Origin: Ruegeria pomeroyi DSS-3
GTDB taxonomy: Bacteria; Pseudomonadota; Alphaproteobacteria; Rhodobacterales; Rhodobacteraceae
Reading direction: 5' to 3'
Assembly (NCBI RefSeq): GCF_000011965.2
Contig: NC_006569.1
Coordinates: 62,001-126,000 of the forward strand
Length of the DNA: 64,000 nt
The notes below the pieces were generated by a model. That model had not been told where the DNA came from, ran no database searches, and saw only the letters and a program-made list of their open reading frames with translations. Every line of letters starts with the position of its first letter. Position 1 is the first letter of the stretch. Both the position numbers and the translations under genes were made by a program. This document shows, piece by piece, positions 59,973-64,000 of the stretch.

Positions 59973-60749
59973 ATGAGCGCGATACAGGACAACATGCACA
60001 AGACCCTGCGCATCGGGCAGATCGTGCCCTCGTCCAACCTGACGATGGAGCGCGAAATCCCCGCCATGATGCGTGCCCGCGAGGCGCAATTCCCCGAGCG
60101 GTTCTCGTTCCATTCCAGCCGGATGCGGATGAAGAAGGTCACCAAGGAGGAGCTGAAGGCAATGGACCACGACAGCGACCGCTGCGCGCTTGAACTCAGC
60201 GACGGCGCGGTCGACGTCATGGGCTACGCCTGCCTGGTCGCAATCATGTCGATGGGCAAGGGATACCACCGCGAAAGCCAGGCGCGGCTGCATCAGGTCA
60301 CGGTAGACAATGGCCACCCCGCGCCGGTGGTCAGCTCGGCCGGGGCGCTGGTCGATGGGCTGCATCTGATGGGAGCAAAGCGCATCTCGATCGTTACGCC
60401 TTACATGCGCCCGCTGACCAACTTGGTGGCGGAGTATATCGAAGCCGAAGGCGTCGAAGTCTCCGACAGCATCGCGCTGGAAATCCCCGACAACCTCGAA
60501 GTCGCGGCACAGGACCCGACAAACCTGCTGGAAATCTACAAGCGGGTGAACCTCAAGAACATCGACGCGCTCGTCCTGTCGGCCTGCGTGCAAATGCCAT
60601 CGCTCGCGGCAATCCAGAAGGTCGAGGACGAATGCGGCATTCCGGTGCTTTCTGCATCCGTTGCAACGACCCATCAGATGCTCAAGTCCCTCGGTCTGCA
60701 CGCCGAGGTGAAAGGATGTGGTGCTTTGTTGTCGGGGGCATACGCCTAG
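59973..60749 (+). CDS. Maleate cis-trans isomerase (Asp/Glu racemase superfamily)
   Basis: The 258-residue protein has the two active-site Cys segments of maleate isomerases, YACLVAIMSMGKG (about residue 81) and VLSACVQMPSL (about residue 200), and VPSSNLTMEREIP near the N-terminus. The enzyme converts maleate to fumarate without a cofactor. It is placed directly after the acylpyruvate hydrolase, completing ring cleavage to TCA-cycle intermediates. Confidence 0.87.
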   Translation: MSAIQDNMHKTLRIGQIVPSSNLTMEREIPAMMRAREAQFPERFSFHSSRMRMKKVTKEELKAMDHDSDRCALELSDGAVDVMGYACLVAIMSMGKGYHRESQARLHQVTVDNGHPAPVVSSAGALVDGLHLMGAKRISIVTPYMRPLTNLVAEYIEAEGVEVSDSIALEIPDNLEVAAQDPTNLLEIYKRVNLKNIDALVLSACVQMPSLAAIQKVEDECGIPVLSASVATTHQMLKSLGLHAEVKGCGALLSGAYA

Positions 60750-60786
60750 CTCGGGAAAAAATCATTCTTCTAGGGAGGAAAAGACC

Positions 60787-61326
60787 ATGACCAGATTGAA
60801 GACTTTTCAGGAGCTTTTTCGAAGAGACCGCAGGCCGGGAGACCTGGTTTTTGCCTACATCTTCCTTGGGTTCTGCCTGTTCCTTCTGTTCAACCTTCGG
60901 GATCAGGCGCAATGGCTGGACAATGCCAAGACTGTTGCCCAGCCGGCGTTCTGGCCGACCGTCGCCGTTGTAGGGATGACCCTGTTCGCTGGGCTGCATC
61001 TGGTCGGTTCGCTGGTATCTCCACGCATTCCCGGGCGCCTAAAGGAAGGGGCATTCTGGATCCGCTCCGGTGAATATGTGGTCTACTTCCTGATCTATGT
61101 CTGGTGCGTCCCGATCGTCGGCTACCTGTTGTCGACAATCGTGTTCGCGGTCTTTCTGACAATCCGGCTGGGATATCGCAGCAAGCAAGCCCTTGGTTTC
61201 GCAGCGTTCTTCGGCTTTGCGGTCGTCCTGGTGTTTCGCGCAGGACTGCAGGTGAAAATCCCGCCGGGACAAATTTATGAACATCTGCCGGACGCCATTC
61301 GCACGTTCGCCATGGTCTATCTGTGA
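60787..61326 (+). CDS. Tripartite tricarboxylate transporter small membrane subunit (TctB type)
   Basis: The 179-residue protein (start ATG 60787 after AGGGAGGAAAAG) has four hydrophobic segments, with FAYIFLGFCLFLLFNL and AQPAFWPTVAVVGMTLF, typical of TctB. With TctA and TctC-type proteins it forms a TTT uptake system. It follows the maleate isomerase gene by 37 bp and belongs to the same transcript. Confidence 0.85.
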   Translation: MTRLKTFQELFRRDRRPGDLVFAYIFLGFCLFLLFNLRDQAQWLDNAKTVAQPAFWPTVAVVGMTLFAGLHLVGSLVSPRIPGRLKEGAFWIRSGEYVVYFLIYVWCVPIVGYLLSTIVFAVFLTIRLGYRSKQALGFAAFFGFAVVLVFRAGLQVKIPPGQIYEHLPDAIRTFAMVYL

Positions 61327-61337
61327 GGGTCTGAACA

Positions 61338-62879
61338 ATGGAAGCTATTCTTGGTGGAATTCAAATCCTTCTGTCATGGCAGGTCTTGGTTGCTTTGCTC
61401 GTGGGGTCCGTCGGTGGCGTGATCATCGGTGCAATCCCAGGTGTCGGAGCCGCCGTCGCCATTGCAATCCTGCTGCCGGCCACCTTCGCATTTGAACCAA
61501 TTGTCGGACTGACGATCCTGTTGGGGATCTACGGCAGTTCGATGTACGGCGGGTCTATCCCCGCGATCCTGCTCAACACGCCGGGTACACCGGTCAACGC
61601 CCTGACCACCTATGACGGGTATCCGATGACCAAACGCGGGCAGGCGCATCGGGCGCTTTCGCTTGCCTATTCGGCCAGTTTCTTTGGCGGGATCTTTGCG
61701 ATCATCTGCCTGATATTGCTGGCGCCGGTGCTCGCATGGATTGCCCCGAATTTCGGGAGCCGCGAGATCTTCCTTGCCGCCCTTCTGGGCATCATACTGG
61801 TGATCCTGGCCCATCGCGGGCAGATCATGGCGGCGGGCATGATGGCGTTCTTCGGGATATTCCTGAGCACGGTGGGACTTGAATCCGCCAAGTACACCCA
61901 TCGTTTCACCTTTGGTCAGGATTGGCTGACGGGTGGCATCAATCTGATTGTTATCGTTCTTGGCCTCTTCGCTGTTAGTCAGGCGTTGATGCTCTTGCTT
62001 GAGCAAGAAAAGGAGCCGGAATCGGCTCGCGTCGAGGGAAGTCTTTGGGGCGGATTTGCCGAGTTGTTGGGGCTGAAACGGGTCGCGAGCGTAGCATCGA
62101 GCCTCGGCGTGATGATGGGCACTATTCCAGGCGTTGGTGAGTTCACAGCCCAGTTCTTGTCTTACACATATGCCCAGAAGACTTCGAAGACACCGGAAGC
62201 CTTTGGCGACGGGTCTCCCGAGGGGCTCGTGGCGTCGGAATGCGCCAATAACGCGGTGCCTGCGGCGGCCATGATTCCGCTTTTGGCGCTTGGTGTTCCC
62301 GGCGAAGCGTTGACGGCGATGATGCTGTCGGTCTTCTACGTTCACAACGTCATTCCGGGGCCGCAACTGTTCCAGAATGAACTGGACTTCGTGATGGCCC
62401 TTTATATGGCCATGCTTTTGCTGAACGTGATCGTGATCATCTTCCTGCTGTCATCCACAAACCTGCTGCTGAAGATCACCCAGATTCCGACCCGGTTCCT
62501 GGGCATGATGATCCTGGTGCTGAGCTTCGTCGGGGTCTACTCGATGCGGAACTCTGCCGTTGATTGCGCGATGGCGGCGGGTTTCGGGATATTCGGCCTG
62601 ATCCTGAAGCGACTCAATCTTCCGATTGTGCCGATTATTCTCGGCGTTGTCCTCGGGGCCATCATGGAGGTCAAACTCCGCAGCGCGATGGCGCGGATCG
62701 AAGAGCCGCTGGATTGGTTCAATCGTCCGATCTCTGTGATCCTGATCCTGCTGATCCTGTTCGTGATCGGAAATCACTATCGGGCGCTCATTCTTGAGCA
62801 CAGGTCGCGTCTGCAGAAGGCGGCCGATGGTGAACCCGAAGATGCAGCCGAAGGCAAGGTTGCCCCCGAGGGGTTCTGA
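61338..62879 (+). CDS. Tripartite tricarboxylate transporter large permease (TctA type)
   Basis: The 513-residue membrane protein has the TctA signatures GAIPGVGAAVAIAILLPATF, GSSMYGGSIPAILLNTPGTP and a second MGTIPGVGEFTAQFLSYTYAQ with VPAAAMIPLLALGVPG. It is the channel of a TTT system. Linkage to a gentisate-type operon suggests an aromatic acid as substrate. It lies 11 bp after tctB. Confidence 0.9.
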   Translation: MEAILGGIQILLSWQVLVALLVGSVGGVIIGAIPGVGAAVAIAILLPATFAFEPIVGLTILLGIYGSSMYGGSIPAILLNTPGTPVNALTTYDGYPMTKRGQAHRALSLAYSASFFGGIFAIICLILLAPVLAWIAPNFGSREIFLAALLGIILVILAHRGQIMAAGMMAFFGIFLSTVGLESAKYTHRFTFGQDWLTGGINLIVIVLGLFAVSQALMLLLEQEKEPESARVEGSLWGGFAELLGLKRVASVASSLGVMMGTIPGVGEFTAQFLSYTYAQKTSKTPEAFGDGSPEGLVASECANNAVPAAAMIPLLALGVPGEALTAMMLSVFYVHNVIPGPQLFQNELDFVMALYMAMLLLNVIVIIFLLSSTNLLLKITQIPTRFLGMMILVLSFVGVYSMRNSAVDCAMAAGFGIFGLILKRLNLPIVPIILGVVLGAIMEVKLRSAMARIEEPLDWFNRPISVILILLILFVIGNHYRALILEHRSRLQKAADGEPEDAAEGKVAPEGF

Positions 62880-63014
62880 CTTTGAGTCAATGTCTATGCA
62901 AATGCGAAGGTTTACATATAAAATAAAATCCTGTATCATGTTTGCGAAGACCAATAACCAAGGATGCGCGGCACAAAGACCGCACATCCACCAGCCGACA
63001 GAGAGGACGTCTGA
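62880..63014. other. Intergenic region before the TctC-type gene
   Basis: 135 bp of AT-rich sequence hold the 14-bp motif at 62911-62924 and ACAGAGAGGACG as the RBS region. It probably contains a separate promoter for the abundant binding protein. Confidence 0.5.
62911..62924 (+). promoter_or_regulatory. 14-bp motif TTTACATATAAAAT (copy 2)
   Basis: It is identical to the reverse complement of 53864-53877 in the iorA/aldehyde dehydrogenase gap. It lies 91 bp upstream of the TctC-type start. The shared site suggests joint control, with the nearby MarR proteins as candidates. Confidence 0.5.
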
Positions 63015-63953
63015 ATGAAAAAGCTATTTTCAGCACTAGCGCTTGGCGCAAGTTTGATGGGAACCGCTGCGGTTGCGGAATATCCCGAAAAACCGGTCGA
63101 GTTTGTCATTCCATTCCCGCCGGGGGACCTTGAGGACCTGCTGACGCGGATCATCGCCGATGAGTTTCAGGACACCTATGGTGTTCCGGCCGCGGTCGTG
63201 AACAAACCGGGCGGCGGCGGCGGCCCTTTCCCGGGAGCGGTGTCGGTCGCAAACGCGCCGGCGGATGGCTATACGATCGGGTCTTTTGTGATCGGCGTCC
63301 CGGTTGTCGGGCCCACAATTGGTATTCCGGATTTGCAGCCCGACCCCTTTGAACCCATTGGCATCTTCCTGACCTACCCGTTTGTCGTGGCCGCGAAGGG
63401 CGATGCCCCCTATTCCACGATGGAGGAGTTGGCCACCCATGCGAAGGACAACAGCGTCCTGTTCGGACACTTCGGCGAACGCTCAATTCCGCGCCGCCAC
63501 ATGATCGCAGTATCGCGGCAGCTTGGCTTTGAATTCTCGTCCGAGGCCGCGTTCGATGCGCTGGATTGCAACACATTGGCATCGGGTGACGCTGACGTGA
63601 TCTCGACGACGGCACAGCTGATCTTCCCGTGCCTCGACAATCTGAAAATCCTGGCCTCGGCGACGAACGAGCGTATCTCGATCATGCCGGATGTGCCGAC
63701 GATGGGAGAAATCGCACCAGAACTCGACCTGTCCACCTGGAACGGTCTGTTTGTTCACAAGGACACACCGGCAGACGTTCGGGAGAAAATCGAGGCGGTT
63801 GCGATCAAGGCCTTGAATTCCGATGCAGCGAAAGAACTTGCGGCGAACACCGGCGCGGTCATCTATTGGAAGTCTGCACAAGAGGCCAAAGCTCAGATCG
63901 AAAGCGATATCAAGGTCCTCAAGATCATCGACGATCTGGTTGCAGGCAACTAA
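63015..63953 (+). CDS. TTT-family periplasmic substrate-binding protein (TctC/Bug type)
   Basis: The 312-residue protein has a signal peptide (MKKLFSALALGASLMGTAAVA) then EYPEKPVEFVIPFPPGDLEDLLTR and NKPGGGGGPFPGAVSVANAPADGYT, given as landmarks; the PGG loop and ANAPADGYT are Bug/TctC hallmarks. It captures a carboxylate for the TctAB permease. The P-F-P-P-G-D-L-E-D start is a slight variant of the usual PPGGxxD. It may bind the aromatic acid or a precursor used by the operon. Confidence 0.9.
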   Translation: MKKLFSALALGASLMGTAAVAEYPEKPVEFVIPFPPGDLEDLLTRIIADEFQDTYGVPAAVVNKPGGGGGPFPGAVSVANAPADGYTIGSFVIGVPVVGPTIGIPDLQPDPFEPIGIFLTYPFVVAAKGDAPYSTMEELATHAKDNSVLFGHFGERSIPRRHMIAVSRQLGFEFSSEAAFDALDCNTLASGDADVISTTAQLIFPCLDNLKILASATNERISIMPDVPTMGEIAPELDLSTWNGLFVHKDTPADVREKIEAVAIKALNSDAAKELAANTGAVIYWKSAQEAKAQIESDIKVLKIIDDLVAGN

Positions 63954-63960
63954 ACCGGAT

Positions 63961-63990
63961 GCCGCCGGGTTCGTGCTCGGCGGCCTTTTC
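63961..63990 (+). terminator. Rho-independent terminator after the TctC-type gene
   Basis: GCCGCCG (63961-63967) pairs with CGGCGGC (63978-63984) around a 10-nt loop and is followed by CTTTTC. It starts 8 bp past the stop, ending the TTT operon. Confidence 0.8.
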
Positions 63991-64000
63991 ATCTACAGGC

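Overview
The window looks like a chromosomal segment of a marine Rhodobacteraceae (Roseobacter group, Ruegeria-like) alphaproteobacterium. The evidence is high-GC coding sequence, Rhodobacteraceae-type IF-1 and UPF0262 proteins, an abundance of ABC and TTT uptake systems, and dense aromatic and amino-acid catabolic operons. No rRNA, CRISPR array or complete prophage is visible.

1-8.7 kb: an arginine-type uptake and catabolism locus. A TetR regulator, an AruH-like aminotransferase, an AruI-like ThDP decarboxylase and a DDAH-type hydrolase run leftward, followed by an FAD oxidoreductase cut by the window edge. A four-gene polar amino acid ABC transporter runs rightward. A perfect palindrome lies between the two arms. 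8.8-13.7 kb: a housekeeping block (UPF0262, LMW phosphatase, infA, maf, RNase E/G, yacG), interrupted by three accessory genes (NTF2-like, GNAT, nitrilase-fold amidase).

13.8-28.5 kb: a 14.65 kb integrative element in tRNA-Phe, bounded by exact 48-bp direct repeats. It carries, from left to right, a Gabija-type pair (OLD-family GajA and UvrD-like GajB), a DUF4365 protein, a C-protein-like regulator divergent from a GIY-YIG protein with C-box-like inverted repeats, a prim-pol/helicase protein, AlpA and a tyrosine integrase. Between the integrase and attR lies an AT-rich three-gene operon built around an unrecognised 767-residue P-loop ATPase. That operon is the best candidate here for an undescribed, probably defence-related system.

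28.5-31.2 kb: debris of older mobile DNA. It holds a second integrase broken by an IS5-family (IS427-type) element, pieces of IS3, IS5 and a serine recombinase, and a beheaded alpha/beta hydrolase. 31.2-34.4 kb: a four-gene operon with a Tat-exported FAD oxidoreductase and membrane proteins of unknown role. 34.6-43.3 kb: a class II HDAC-like amidohydrolase with a branched-chain-type ABC transporter, a LuxR-type regulator, an NTF2-like protein and an aldehyde dehydrogenase; two identical 16-bp palindromes mark the promoters. 43.3-48.6 kb: HxlR, a double-SnoaL exported protein, a LysR/MFS pair, and remnants of IS21, DUF523 and Na/Pi genes.

48.6-64 kb: an aromatic catabolic region. Two MarR regulators, a thioesterase and the indolepyruvate oxidoreductase pair IorB/IorA run leftward. 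An eight-gene rightward operon follows: aldehyde dehydrogenase, class III aminotransferase, nitrilase, gentisate dioxygenase-like cupin, FAA-family hydrolase, maleate isomerase, and TctB and TctA. A TctC-type binding protein with its own upstream region and a terminator ends the window. The last three enzymes fit a gentisate to maleylpyruvate to maleate plus pyruvate to fumarate route. A 14-bp motif is shared between the iorA/aldehyde dehydrogenase promoter region and the tctC promoter region.
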